Shown in pieces: positions 38,601 to 47,486 of a DNA stretch of 64,000 bases (position 1 is the stretch's first letter; each line of letters opens with the position of its first letter). Origin of the DNA: Nocardioides marinisabuli (GTDB lineage Bacteria; Actinomycetota; Actinomycetes; Propionibacteriales; Nocardioidaceae); contig NZ_CP059163.1 of the NCBI RefSeq assembly GCF_013466785.1, forward strand, positions 1,550,001-1,614,000. The letters run 5' to 3'. The translations under genes and the position numbers were made by a program. The notes under the pieces were generated by a model. It saw only the letters and a list, made by a program, of their open reading frames with translations. It was not told the origin of the DNA and did not search any database.

Positions 38601-40309
38601 CCGGTCGCTCCTTCCGTGGGCCCGCCAGCGGTGCCGGCCGCCGGGCTGGTGGCGGGGGCGGCGCTCGGGCGGCCCGAGGGGGAGCCGCTGGGGCTCTGGC
38701 TGGTGGTCTGGCTGGGGGTCTGGGCGGGGTCGGTGGGCACCGGCTCCTCGCTGGGGGTCGGGGAGGGCGCGGGGGCCTGGCCGTAGTAGCCCACGGTGAC
38801 CGTGTCGCCCTCCTGGAGGGTGCCGGTCGGGTTGACCGACGCGACCACGCCCTCCTCCTGGGTGCCGTCGTTCTCGATCTCGTCGAGGGTCACCGAGAGG
38901 CCCTGGCCGCGCAGGTCGGCCTCGACGTCGCGCACCTGGCGCCCGGTGTAGTCGGACTCCGCGATCTCGACGGTGGCCGGCTGCGTCGGGGTCGGCTCGG
39001 TCGGCGTGGGGGTGGGCTCCGCCGACGACGACGTGGGGGACGGCTCGCGCGAGGGCTGCTCGACGGGGGCCTCCTCGTCGTCGCCGCCGGTGACGAGCAG
39101 CACCACGATCAGGGCCCCGACGGCCGCGAGCAGCAGCACCATCAGCACGATCGCCCACGGGCTGCGCCCCGAGCCGCGGTGCCCGTCGCCGTCGCTGGTG
39201 GTGGTCGTCGTGGTCACCGGCCCGGCGGCCGGCGTGCCGTCGGCGGGGGTCGCCCCGGCGGCCCCGGCGGCCCCGGCACCCAGGCCGGCCCCGGCACCCA
39301 GCCCGGCCGCTGCTCCCGCCGCCGCCCCGGCGCCCGCCGCCGGCATCACGCGGGTGGAGTCGGCGGGCTGGTCGACGACCGCGGTGGCCGCGGTGCCGGC
39401 GCCCGCGCCCGCGCCGCTGGGGTCGCGCAGCGCCGCCGCGAACGCCTGCGCGTCGGGCCAGCGCTCGGCGGGATCCTTCGCCAGCGCGCGTCGTACGACG
39501 GCCGCGAGCGGCGCCGGCACGGCCTCGGGCAGCTCGGGGACCGGCTGGTTCAGGTGCGCCAGCGCGGTGGTGACCGGGGAGTCGGTCTGGAAGGGGCGGC
39601 GCCCGGCCAGGCACTCGAAGGCCACCACGCCGAGGGCGTACACGTCGGAGGAGGCGGTGGCGGTCTGGCCGCGGGCCTGCTCGGGCGAGAGGTACTGGGG
39701 GGTGCCCATGACCTGGCCGGTCTGGGTGACCCCAACGGCCTCGGCGGCGCGGGCGATGCCGAAGTCGGTGACCTTGACCCGGCGGTCCGGGGTGACCAGC
39801 AGGTTGGCCGGCTTCACGTCGCGGTGCACGATGCCCGCGGCGTGCGCGGCAGCCAGGGCCGTCGCGGTCTGGGCGAGCAGGTCGGAGGCGACCTCGGGGT
39901 CCATCGGCCGCCCGGGGCGCAGCAGCGCCGAGAGCGGCTGGCCCTCGACGAGCTCCATCACCAGGTAGGGGCGAGGCAGCCGGGGCCCGTCGCCGGTGGC
40001 GGCCTCGCCGAAGTCGTAGACCGCGGCGATGCCGGGGTGGTGCAGCGAGGCCGCGTGCTGGGCCTCGGTCTCGAAGCGGCGGCGGAACTCGGGGTCCTCG
40101 GCGTACTCGGCCTTGAGCAGCTTCACGGCCACCTGGCGCCCGAGCGTGGTGTCGGTGCCGCGCCAGACCTCGCCCATGCCGCCGGTGGCCAGGCGGGAGT
40201 CGAGCCGGTAGCGACGGGCGCCGTCGGCGTAGCCCTCGCCGTCGCCGGAGCCGTCGTCGGGCCCGTCGCCGGTGGGCAGCACGCCGGTGGGGGTGTCGTC
40301 GTCGCTCAT
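38597..40309 (-). CDS. pknA: Ser/Thr protein kinase PknA-like
   Basis: A 570-residue transmembrane kinase. The catalytic domain has ATGGMGEV, Lys63, HRDVKPANLL, DFG and SPEQARG. A long Ala/Gly-rich juxtamembrane linker precedes one membrane helix (PWAIVLMVLLLAAVGALIVVL). The outside part has a single PASTA-like unit (YTGRQVRDVEADLRGQGLSV to GTLQEGDTVTVGY) between Ser/Thr/Pro-rich tails. Mycobacterial PknA lacks PASTA units, so this form is longer. The start overlaps the pbpA stop by 4 bp. Confidence 0.92.
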   Translation of the reverse strand: MSDDDTPTGVLPTGDGPDDGSGDGEGYADGARRYRLDSRLATGGMGEVWRGTDTTLGRQVAVKLLKAEYAEDPEFRRRFETEAQHAASLHHPGIAAVYDFGEAATGDGPRLPRPYLVMELVEGQPLSALLRPGRPMDPEVASDLLAQTATALAAAHAAGIVHRDVKPANLLVTPDRRVKVTDFGIARAAEAVGVTQTGQVMGTPQYLSPEQARGQTATASSDVYALGVVAFECLAGRRPFQTDSPVTTALAHLNQPVPELPEAVPAPLAAVVRRALAKDPAERWPDAQAFAAALRDPSGAGAGAGTAATAVVDQPADSTRVMPAAGAGAAAGAAAGLGAGAGLGAGAAGAAGATPADGTPAAGPVTTTTTTSDGDGHRGSGRSPWAIVLMVLLLAAVGALIVVLLVTGGDDEEAPVEQPSREPSPTSSSAEPTPTPTEPTPTQPATVEIAESDYTGRQVRDVEADLRGQGLSVTLDEIENDGTQEEGVVASVNPTGTLQEGDTVTVGYYGQAPAPSPTPSEEPVPTDPAQTPSQTTSQSPSGSPSGRPSAAPATSPAAGTAGGPTEGATG

Positions 40310-41808
40310 CGGTTGATCACCGCTTCCATGATGGCCTTGGCGACCGGGCCGCCGAGCAGGCCGCCGGCGATCTCGCCGCGGGCCCGGCCGGGGGCGTCCT
40401 GGATCATCACCGCGACCGCCACCTGCGGGTCGTCGGCGGGGGCGAAGGACACGAACCAGGCGTACGGCGCCACGTCGTCCTGCCCGCTCTGGGCGGTGCC
40501 GGTCTTGCCGGCGACCTGGAGGCCGGGGATGGCGGCCGGGGACGCGGTGCCGTTGTCGACGGTGGAGACCATCAGCTCGGTGAGCTGGTCGGCGGTCGAG
40601 GCCGACACCGCCTCCGAGAGCTCCTCCTGGTCGGTGGCGTCGAGCTGGTCGAAGTCGGGGCTCTGCACCTCGTCGACGAGGAACGGCTTCATCACGGAGC
40701 CGTCGTTGGCGATGCCGGCGGCCACCATCGCCATCTGCAGCGGGGTGGCGGCGACCTCGAACTGGCCGATGCCGGTCTGGCCGGTCTGCGGCTCGTTCAT
40801 CCCCTCGGGGAAGCGCGAGGTGGCCTGGGGCAGCAGGTCGTCGAAGTACTGCTGGTTGAACCCGAAGGCCTCCGCCTGCTCCTGCATCGCGTCGGCGCCG
40901 AGGTCGACGGCCAGCCGGGCGAAGGTGGTGTTGCAGGAGTTCTCCATCGCCTGGGCGAAGGGGATGCGGTCGGACCCGCAGTCGCGGCCCTCGTTGTCGA
41001 TGAGCCCGGAATCGTCGCTGGTCAGCGGCAGCTGGTAGCTCGGCCCGCCGGGCACCAGGTCGTCGGCCTCGTAGTCGCCGCTCTCGATCGCTGCGGCCGC
41101 GGTGACGATCTTGAACGTCGAGCCGGGGGGCAGCGTGGTCTGGATCGAGCGGTTCAGCAGCGGCTCGTCGTCGTCGGCCTCGAGCCGCTCGGCCGCGGCG
41201 TTGACCTCGGTGAGGTCGTGGGAGGCCAGCGGGTTGGGGTCGAAGGTCGGCAGGGAGACCATCGCGAGCACCTTGCCGGTGCGGGGCTCCAGGGCGACCA
41301 CCGAGCCCTGGCCGTCCTCGCCCACCGCGGCGCGCAGGCCGTCGAAGGCGGCCTGCTGGGCGGCGGGGTCGATGGTGAGCTGGACGCTGCCGCCCTGGCT
41401 CTCCTTGTTGCTGAGCAGGTCGACCAGGCGGGTCACGAACAGCCGGTCGTCCTCGCCCGAGAGCAGCTCGTTGTAGGTCTGCTCGACCCGCTGCTGGCAG
41501 CCCGCGCAGGTGGCCGGCTGGGCGTTGTAGAAGTTGAACCAGCCGGTGAGGTGGCTGTAGAGCAGCGGCTTGAGGTAGGTGCGCTGGTAGTCGTATCGGT
41601 CGTCGACCGGCTCGCTGACCGCGATCTCCTCCTTGCCGACCAGGATCGCGCCGCGCTGCTGGGAGAAGCGCTCGTCGAGGGCGCGGCGGTTGTTGGGGTC
41701 GTCGTTGAGCCCGTCGGCGCGCAGGAACTGCAGGTAGGTCACGTTGGCCAGCAGGGCCACGAAGAGCAGCAGGCAGAAGACGGCGATGGTGCGGATCGGC
41801 TTGTTCAT
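40306..41808 (-). CDS. pbpA: Penicillin-binding protein 2 / PbpA transpeptidase
   Basis: A 500-residue class B PBP. After an N-terminal membrane anchor (IAVFCLLLFVALLANVTYL) comes a dimerisation domain containing a CAGC pair (C101, C104). The transpeptidase has SxxK = STFK (230-233), SxN = SCN (291-293) and KTGT (435-438). It cross-links peptidoglycan together with the RodA/FtsW polymerase encoded directly upstream (4-bp overlap). Confidence 0.95.
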   Translation of the reverse strand: MNKPIRTIAVFCLLLFVALLANVTYLQFLRADGLNDDPNNRRALDERFSQQRGAILVGKEEIAVSEPVDDRYDYQRTYLKPLLYSHLTGWFNFYNAQPATCAGCQQRVEQTYNELLSGEDDRLFVTRLVDLLSNKESQGGSVQLTIDPAAQQAAFDGLRAAVGEDGQGSVVALEPRTGKVLAMVSLPTFDPNPLASHDLTEVNAAAERLEADDDEPLLNRSIQTTLPPGSTFKIVTAAAAIESGDYEADDLVPGGPSYQLPLTSDDSGLIDNEGRDCGSDRIPFAQAMENSCNTTFARLAVDLGADAMQEQAEAFGFNQQYFDDLLPQATSRFPEGMNEPQTGQTGIGQFEVAATPLQMAMVAAGIANDGSVMKPFLVDEVQSPDFDQLDATDQEELSEAVSASTADQLTELMVSTVDNGTASPAAIPGLQVAGKTGTAQSGQDDVAPYAWFVSFAPADDPQVAVAVMIQDAPGRARGEIAGGLLGGPVAKAIMEAVINR

Positions 41809-43220
41809 CGCTGGACCCTCACCACCTGGGTGTCGTCGTCGGAGCCCTGGTCGCCGGCTGCCGAGAGGTCGGGCAGCGGGCGCCGGGCGAGGTCGGAGAC
41901 GCGCAGCAGCAGCGCCACGATGACCCAGTTGGCCACCAGCGAGCTGCCGCCGTACGACAGGAACGGCGTGGTGAGGCCGGTCAGCGGGATCAGGCCGGTG
42001 ACACCGCCGACGACCACGAAGACCTGCAGCGCGAGCACGGCCCCGAGGCCGGCGGCCAGCAGCTTGCCGAAGCCGTCGCGCGAGATCAGCGCGGCGCGCA
42101 GGGCCCGCTCGACGATGATGCCGTAGAGCAGCAGCACGGCCATCAGGCCGGTGAGACCGAGCTCCTCGCCGATGGCGGCGATGATGAAGTCGGACTCGGC
42201 GAAGGGCACCCGGCCCGGGTCGCCGGCGCCGAACCCGCGACCGATCAGGCCGCCCCAGGCCATCCCGAAGAGCGCTTCGAGGGGCTGCTCGCCCCGGCCG
42301 TCGGTGCCGGCGCCGTAGTGGGAGAACGGGTCGAGCCAGATGTCGACACGGGTCTGGACGTGGCCGAAGACCCGCCAGGCCATCAGCGCGCCGCCGAGGA
42401 AGAGCCCTCCGCCCACGACCAGCCAGCCGGGCCGCTCGGTGGCGACGTAGAGCATCACCAGGAACAGGCCGAAGAACAGCAGGCTGGAGCCGAGGTCCTT
42501 CTGGAAGACCAGGATGCCCAGGCTGATCAGCCACATCCCGAGGATCGGGCCGAGGTCGCGACCGCGGGGCAGGTCGACGAACAGCACCCGGCGACCCGCC
42601 AGCGCGAGGGCGTCGCGGTGCAGCACCAGGTAGCCGGCGAAGGCCACGACGAGCAGCACCTTGGCGACCTCGCCGGGCTGCAGGCTGAAGGGCCCGAGCT
42701 GGATCCAGATGCGCGCCCCGCGCACCTCGTTGCCGATCAGCGGCATCATCGGGGTCAGCAGCAGCACGATCGCGGCCAGCCCGCTGGTGTAGGTGAAGCG
42801 GGTCAGCACCCGGTGGTCGCGCAGCAGCACCAGGGTCGCCACGAAGAGGCCGACGCCGACGGTCATCCAGGTCAGCTGGCGCGAGGCGAAGCCGCTGCCC
42901 TCGGCCAGGTCGATGCGGTGGATGACGGCCAGGCCCAGGCCGTTGAGGGCCGCGACGACGGGCAGCAGCACCGGGTCGGCGTACGGCGCGACCAGCCGCA
43001 CCACGACGTGGCAGCCGATGATCAGCGCGGCCAGCCAGCCGCCGTACCCGACAAGGTCGGCGGGCACGCTCTGCTCGACCCCGATGCCGACGGCGGCGTA
43101 GGCGCCGATGCCGACCAGGAGGGCCAGGACCAGCAGGAAGAGCTCGGCGCCGCGGCGGCGGCGGTGGACGAAGGCCAGCGGGCCCGAGGGGGCGGGGTGG
43201 CCGGTGGCGGGGCTGCTCAC
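41805..43220 (-). CDS. rodA: SEDS-family peptidoglycan polymerase (RodA/FtsW)
   Basis: A 471-residue polytopic membrane protein with about ten to twelve helices. It has the SEDS signatures FSLQPGEVAKVLLV, FQKDLGSSLL, ESDFIIAAIGEELG and the C-terminal TTPFLSYGGSS motif. It polymerises lipid II and works with the adjacent class B PBP. GTG 43220 overlaps the pstP stop by 4 bp. In mycobacteria the gene in this slot is RodA. Confidence 0.94.
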   Translation of the reverse strand: MSSPATGHPAPSGPLAFVHRRRRGAELFLLVLALLVGIGAYAAVGIGVEQSVPADLVGYGGWLAALIIGCHVVVRLVAPYADPVLLPVVAALNGLGLAVIHRIDLAEGSGFASRQLTWMTVGVGLFVATLVLLRDHRVLTRFTYTSGLAAIVLLLTPMMPLIGNEVRGARIWIQLGPFSLQPGEVAKVLLVVAFAGYLVLHRDALALAGRRVLFVDLPRGRDLGPILGMWLISLGILVFQKDLGSSLLFFGLFLVMLYVATERPGWLVVGGGLFLGGALMAWRVFGHVQTRVDIWLDPFSHYGAGTDGRGEQPLEALFGMAWGGLIGRGFGAGDPGRVPFAESDFIIAAIGEELGLTGLMAVLLLYGIIVERALRAALISRDGFGKLLAAGLGAVLALQVFVVVGGVTGLIPLTGLTTPFLSYGGSSLVANWVIVALLLRVSDLARRPLPDLSAAGDQGSDDDTQVVRVQR

Positions 43221-44557
43221 GGGGCCTCCTCCCCGGTGTCGCCGGTGTCGCCGGTCTCGGGGGACATCTCGCCGGCCAGGTTGTCCACGATCGACTCGGC
43301 GTCGGCGAAGTCGTCGGCGACGATCCCGTCGCGCACGCCCTCGGCCACGAAGGCCGGCAGCCGGTCGAGCTCGACGTTGGTGGTCGCGAAGGGCTCGGAG
43401 AGGTCGAGGCCGGGCAGGCTGGTGTTGACCCCGCGGTAGATCACCACGGAGCCGTCCTGCTCGCCGACGTAGTACTGCGACTGGCTCCACGACCACGCGG
43501 CGGCCGCGACCATCCACAGCAGGCCCGCGACGATCAGCAGCACCATCAGCCGGCGCAGCCAGAAGAACCGCGAGGGGGCCCGGGGGGCGTAGCGCGCGGT
43601 CTCCGGGTCGATCGGGTCGCTGGGGATCGCGTGCACGTCGGCGGGCAGGTCGGGCAGGTCTGCCTGCACGGGCTCGAGCTCGCCGGTGTCGCCCGAGCGG
43701 TGGCCACGGAAGATGCCGGTGGGCCGCGGACCCTTGGGCGGGCGGCGGCGCAGCTCGGCGGCGGCGCCGACCAGCAGCGGCTGGAGCTCGGCGAGCTCGT
43801 CGGCGCGCGCGGTGGCGCCCTCCTCGTCGAGCACGTCGGCCACGACGCAGGTGACGTTGTCGGACGAGCCGGCCTCGAGGCTGGCGCGCACCAGCTCGAC
43901 GGCGGCGTAGTCGGGGGTGCCGGTGGAGAGGATGTCGGCGAGCCGGGCGTCGTCGAGCACCCCGCTGGCGCCGTCGGAGCAGACCAGCAGCCGGTCGCCG
44001 GGCAGCAGGTCGGCCAGGAACAGGTCGGGCTCGGCCTCGTGCACGCCGTCGAGCGCCTTTAGGATCAGGTTGCGGTGCGGGTGGACCCGCGACTCGGGCT
44101 CAGTGATGCGGCCCTCGTCGATGAGGCTCTGCACGAACGTGTGGTCGTGGGTGATCTGGCTGATCTCGCCGGCGCGGTAGAGGTAGGCCCGGCTGTCGCC
44201 GATGTGGCCGACCCCGATTCGGGTGCCGTCGAAGTACAGGACGGTCGCGGTGGTGCTGGTGCCGTTGAGGGCGGGCTCGTCGTCGACGATCTCGCCGATC
44301 CGGTCGTGGGCCCGGTGCAGGGCGCCGGCCACCCGGCCCAGCAGGTCGTCGGGGGACAGCTCGCCGGGCGGGTCCTCGTCGAGGCGGCGCAGCTGCTGGA
44401 CGGCGGTGCCGCTGGCGATGTCGCCGCGGGCGGCGCCACCGACCCCGTCGCAGACCGTCAGCAGCCAGGGCCCGGCGTACCCGGAGTCCTGGTTGTCCTT
44501 GCGGACCCGACCCACGTCGGAGATCGCGGAGTAGTGGAGCCGGAGCGGGCCGCTCAC
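43217..44557 (-). CDS. pstP: PP2C-family Ser/Thr phosphatase PstP
   Basis: A 446-residue protein. The N-terminal PP2C domain (~1-240) has metal-binding DNQD, CDGVGG, HIGDSRAY, CSDG and SSDNVT motifs. A linker and one membrane helix (MVLLIVAGLLWMVAAAAW) precede an extracytoplasmic domain of ~110 residues. It reverses PknA/PknB phosphorylation. GTG 44557 overlaps the fhaB stop (GTGA). Confidence 0.95.
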   Translation of the reverse strand: MSGPLRLHYSAISDVGRVRKDNQDSGYAGPWLLTVCDGVGGAARGDIASGTAVQQLRRLDEDPPGELSPDDLLGRVAGALHRAHDRIGEIVDDEPALNGTSTTATVLYFDGTRIGVGHIGDSRAYLYRAGEISQITHDHTFVQSLIDEGRITEPESRVHPHRNLILKALDGVHEAEPDLFLADLLPGDRLLVCSDGASGVLDDARLADILSTGTPDYAAVELVRASLEAGSSDNVTCVVADVLDEEGATARADELAELQPLLVGAAAELRRRPPKGPRPTGIFRGHRSGDTGELEPVQADLPDLPADVHAIPSDPIDPETARYAPRAPSRFFWLRRLMVLLIVAGLLWMVAAAAWSWSQSQYYVGEQDGSVVIYRGVNTSLPGLDLSEPFATTNVELDRLPAFVAEGVRDGIVADDFADAESIVDNLAGEMSPETGDTGDTGEEAP

Positions 44558-45042
44558 TTGCGCAGCTCCAGGATCGTCTTGCCGATGCGCACCTGGGTGC
44601 CCATGGTGATCGTGGTGGGCTGGGTGATGCGCACGGTGCCGATGTAGGTGCCGTTGGTGGAGCCGAGGTCCTCCACGAACCACTGGTCCCCAGAGGCGGC
44701 GACGCGGGCGTGGCGGGTCGAGACGTAGTCGTCGTCGAGGCGGATCGCGGCGTCGGAGCCCCGCCCGATCAGCAGCGGCGCGTCGGCGAGGTCGGCGCGC
44801 TCACCGGCGTTGCCGCCCTCGACCACCAGCAGGTGGGTCGGGGCGCCCCGGCGCTTGCCGGGAGGCTTGGCGGCCTTGCCCCGCTTCTCCTTCTTGGCCG
44901 GCGCCGCCTGGGCGCCGCGGGCGGTCTCGGGCACCCGGGCGCCGAACATGTCGGAGCGGATCACCGAGATGGCGGAGAGCACGAAGATCCACAGCACCGC
45001 CAGGTAGGCGATGCGGATCAGCAGCAGGGTCAGCTCAGACAT
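44554..45042 (-). CDS. fhaB: FHA-domain membrane protein FhaB (FipA)
   Basis: A 162-residue protein. An N-terminal membrane helix (LLLIRIAYLAVLWIFVLSAI) and a Lys/Ala-rich linker precede an FHA phosphothreonine-binding domain (LIGRGSDAAIRL, STRHARV, LGSTNGTYIG). It binds phosphorylated kinase or division proteins. It overlaps the fhaA 3' end by 8 bp and begins the run of coupled genes toward pknB. Confidence 0.94.
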   Translation of the reverse strand: MSELTLLLIRIAYLAVLWIFVLSAISVIRSDMFGARVPETARGAQAAPAKKEKRGKAAKPPGKRRGAPTHLLVVEGGNAGERADLADAPLLIGRGSDAAIRLDDDYVSTRHARVAASGDQWFVEDLGSTNGTYIGTVRITQPTTITMGTQVRIGKTILELRK

Positions 45043-45748
45043 CGGGGTGCTCCTGCTCGATGCGCACGGTCATGGTGGTGCTGCCGATCTTGACCTCGGT
45101 GCCGTCGTCGGCGATCGAGCTGGTCATCTTCTGCCCGTCGACCAGCATCCCGTTGGTCGAGCCGAGGTCGCGCACGTCGACGCGCGGGCGCTCGCCACCC
45201 GCGTCGACGCGGAACTCGATGTGGCGCCTGCTCACCCCGGGGTCGTTGATGCGCACGTCGGCGTCGGTGCCGCGGCCCACGACGACGCTGCCGCCCAGCA
45301 GCGGGTGCTGGGTGCCGTTGACCTCGAGCAGGGCCCGGGCGCGCCCGACCTGGGTGTGGGTGCTGTTGCCGGTCACCCGCGCCTGCGCCTGGCTGCGGAT
45401 CCGGAACCGGCCGGTGGTCAGGTCCTCGGCGCCCTCGAACTCGATGCTGATGGGCCCCGGGAAGGAGTAGGCGTTGGCCTGGGCGTGCTCCTCGAGCTGG
45501 CGCACCAGCTCGTCGGCCATCGCGGTGTCGTACGGCGCCAGCCGCTCCAGGTCGGTGCCGGAGAGCTCGACGTGGAAGTCGTTGGGGACCAGGCGGCGCT
45601 GGCGCGAGAGGATCTGGGCGTTGTTGTCGCACTCGCGCTGCAGCGCGGCCGCGATCTCCACGGGCTGCACCGCGGAACGGAACGCGCGCGCGAACGCTCC
45701 GGAGATCATCTGCTCGAGCCGCTGCTCGAACCGCTGCAAGGCGCTCAC
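45035..45748 (-). CDS. fhaA: FhaA: DUF3662 plus FHA domain protein
   Basis: A 237-residue protein. The N-terminal DUF3662 domain (LQRFEQRLEQMISGAFARAF onward, ~1-115) is followed by a C-terminal FHA domain (VVGRGTDADVRI, SRRHIEF, LGSTNGMLVDG). Mycobacterial FhaA binds the phosphorylated MurJ-associated pseudokinase domain and regulates lipid II flipping. The GTG start at 45748 has a strong AAGGAGG. It is the first gene of the fhaA-fhaB-pstP-rodA-pbpA-pknA-pknB operon. Confidence 0.94.
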   Translation of the reverse strand: MSALQRFEQRLEQMISGAFARAFRSAVQPVEIAAALQRECDNNAQILSRQRRLVPNDFHVELSGTDLERLAPYDTAMADELVRQLEEHAQANAYSFPGPISIEFEGAEDLTTGRFRIRSQAQARVTGNSTHTQVGRARALLEVNGTQHPLLGGSVVVGRGTDADVRINDPGVSRRHIEFRVDAGGERPRVDVRDLGSTNGMLVDGQKMTSSIADDGTEVKIGSTTMTVRIEQEHPDV

Positions 45749-45933
45749 TCGGCCTCCTTCCGTCCTCGGCGACGCGGGAGCCGGCTCCTCAGGCAGGCCG
45801 ACCGGCCCGGCTGGGACGCCGGGTCGGACCCGATCGTAACGGGGTCGGGCGGCCGGGGTGGGCACCCCCGACCCCCAGGGGCGGCCCGGTTTGGGGAACG
45901 GCCGGCCGCTGGGCTAACCTCATCACGCTTCAA

Positions 45934-46020
45934 GCGCGAGTGGCGGAATAGGCAGACGCGCACGGTTCAGGTCCGTGTGTCCGAAAGGACGTGGGGGTTC
46001 AACTCCCCCCTCGCGCACCA
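45934..46020 (+). tRNA. leuX: tRNA-Leu (CAG)
   Basis: Class II tRNA with acceptor GCGCGAG/CTCGCGC, anticodon arm CACGG-TTCAGGT-CCGTG (anticodon CAG), an extra arm GTCC-GAAA-GGAC, T-arm GGGGG-TTCAACT-CCCCC, and an encoded CCA. A TAACCT -10-like hexamer lies about 15 bp upstream. The accessory region starts directly after it. Confidence 0.97.
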
Positions 46021-46064
46021 CGGCCGGTTTAGGTGTTACCGGCCCAGCAGTTTAGGTAACAGAG

Positions 46065-46102
46065 AGGGCCCCTGGCCTGCGGAGACGCAGACCAGGGGCC
46101 CT
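46065..46102. terminator. Strong hairpin between tRNA-Leu and the YegP-like gene
   Basis: AGGGCCCCTGGCCTGC (46065-46080) pairs with GCAGACCAGGGGCCCT (46087-46102) with one mismatch/wobble; 6-nt loop. It probably ends the leftward YegP-like gene and any tRNA read-through. Confidence 0.72.
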
Positions 46103-46117
46103 TCTGGTTCACCTAGG

Positions 46118-46444
46118 TCAGGCTGCCATGCCGGCAGCGGTCCCAGCGTTCTCGCGCACCCTCGCCGCCGCCTGCTCGGCGGCGGAGCGGCTCGAGAACG
46201 ACTCACCGGAGCTCGCGACCTTGTCGGAGCCGCGCCACGCCCTCCACCGCCAGGCATCACCTGCGTCCTGGTAGATGTCGTACCGGGCCGTCTTGGTCCC
46301 GGCCTTGAACGCAGCGGCGGCTCGCTGGGCGTTGTAGCGCGAGTCGAAGGACTCTCCGGCCCACGCGACCATCTCGTTGTTGCTGGCGTACAGCCACCAG
46401 CTCGGCTTCCCAGCCGTGTTGTCACCGACGTGGAATCGCCACAT
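46118..46444 (-). CDS. YegP/DUF1508-like small protein
   Basis: A 108-residue protein with two similar segments, WWLYASNNEMVAWAGESFDS and WRWRAWRGSDKVASSGESFS, each followed by a helix (NAQRAAAAFK; AAEQAAARVR). This tandem pattern is typical of the YegP/DUF1508 fold. Function is unknown. The ATG at 46444 has GGAGG 7 nt upstream. It is the first gene of the accessory region. Confidence 0.75.
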   Translation of the reverse strand: MWRFHVGDNTAGKPSWWLYASNNEMVAWAGESFDSRYNAQRAAAAFKAGTKTARYDIYQDAGDAWRWRAWRGSDKVASSGESFSSRSAAEQAAARVRENAGTAAGMAA

Positions 46445-46805
46445 GGCGATCCTCCAATCCCCCGCATGAGCGGGCTCTTGCGCGAGCGAGAGACGTGGTG
46501 GTGTGATGGACGTTCTTCCGTACGGCGACATCCCCACGTCCCGTGCACCTCAGCGCCCGGCCTGGCAGCCGGGCGCTTTGGCTTTTCGCGCGGGTTTCGC
46601 GCCACCTGAGGTCTCAGGGGGCACATCCAGTGAACCTCGCCTGGCGGTCCGTGCAGCGCTACAAGATGGCGTGTCGGTCAAGGTTTCGCGGCCATATCGC
46701 GCGGATTAACAGCGCTGTGGTTTGGCGCGCCTGCGCTCTTCAGGACGCCGTCGGCGCGAGAGTGTGCGGGCAGGACGGGATCGATTCGCGCGGATAGGCG
46801 GACAC
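46445..46805. other. Gene-free region between the YegP-like gene and the zinc-finger-like gene
   Basis: A 361-bp divergent intergenic region. Its main element is a rightward intrinsic terminator at 46552-46586. No convincing coding frame was seen. It must contain promoters for both flanking genes, but no hexamer pair stands out. Confidence 0.5.
46552..46586 (+). terminator. Intrinsic terminator with T-tail and no plus-strand gene before it
   Basis: AGCGCCCGGC (46552-46561) pairs with GCCGGGCGCT (46568-46577), loop CTGGCA, followed by TTGGCTTTT. It is one of few T-tailed terminators here and implies a rightward transcript from the 46.45-46.55 kb stretch. Confidence 0.6.
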
Positions 46806-47240
46806 ATGGATAACCGAGATGAACAGACGTCGCTAGGTCAGATCGCGAGCTACTGCGGTCGCCTGTCGTGTCGGAAGCCGATCGTGCAGGAGATCGGCCC
46901 GGGCCGCCGCAAGGAGTTCTGCTCGGAGACCTGCCGGCGGGGAGCCGATCGCGACTACAAGCGCGCGAAGGCGCACGTGGAGTTCTTCGAGGAGCAACTC
47001 CGCCGAACGCAGCATGAGGTGGCGACGTACGGTCGGCGAGCCGACGAGGGCGTTCTGACTGCCGATGAGGTGGTTCGACTGCAGTCGGAGGCCCGGGTCG
47101 CGCTGGTGCGCGCCTCGACCGTCGCGGAGCTCGGCGGGGATCAGCCAGAGCGGATACGCGCGGAGCTGGACGCTCTCGTCGCGGCCGTCCGCCCGATCTT
47201 GGACGCGGGTCAGACGCTGCTCGCGGTTCACACCGCGTAG
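46806..47240 (+). CDS. Hypothetical protein with Cys4-type zinc-finger-like motif
   Basis: A 144-residue protein not recognised as a named family. The N-terminal part has CGRLSC and FCSETC, 22 residues apart, like an FCS/MYM-type zinc-binding knuckle. A helical, charged region follows (RAKAHVEFFEEQLRRTQHEV). Start at ATG 46806, weak AGGCGG upstream. It is 246 bp upstream of hsdM. Confidence 0.6.
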   Translation: MDNRDEQTSLGQIASYCGRLSCRKPIVQEIGPGRRKEFCSETCRRGADRDYKRAKAHVEFFEEQLRRTQHEVATYGRRADEGVLTADEVVRLQSEARVALVRASTVAELGGDQPERIRAELDALVAAVRPILDAGQTLLAVHTA

Positions 47241-47486
47241 GCAGTCGTCTCCAGCAGGCTGGCGCGGTTGCTCCAGGCTCCGGCGCTTCTTGTCCGTTGC
47301 CTGAGGCGGTCCTCGACTACTGCGCGCCACCCGTATTCATCCGTCGCGGCCGATTAGGCTCACTCTTGCGGGGACGAGCGTGTTGTGTCAGTCTTCTCGG
47401 CTTTGCTCGTGCGACCCCGCGGTCCTCGCGATCACTCGAGTGTTCGGTGGGCAACAGGCATGCCCATAACGGTAGGAAGGCCGATC

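Noticed and set aside
45980..46020. attL site duplicated at the right end of the island
   Set aside because: I looked for the tRNA-Leu 3' sequence (GGTTCAACTCCCCC...) around 60.6-61.0 kb and found no copy, and no integrase gene is in the window.
47433..47442. CACTCGAGTG palindrome upstream of hsdM as a controller-protein site
   Set aside because: A single 10-bp palindrome is weak evidence, and no C-protein gene is nearby.
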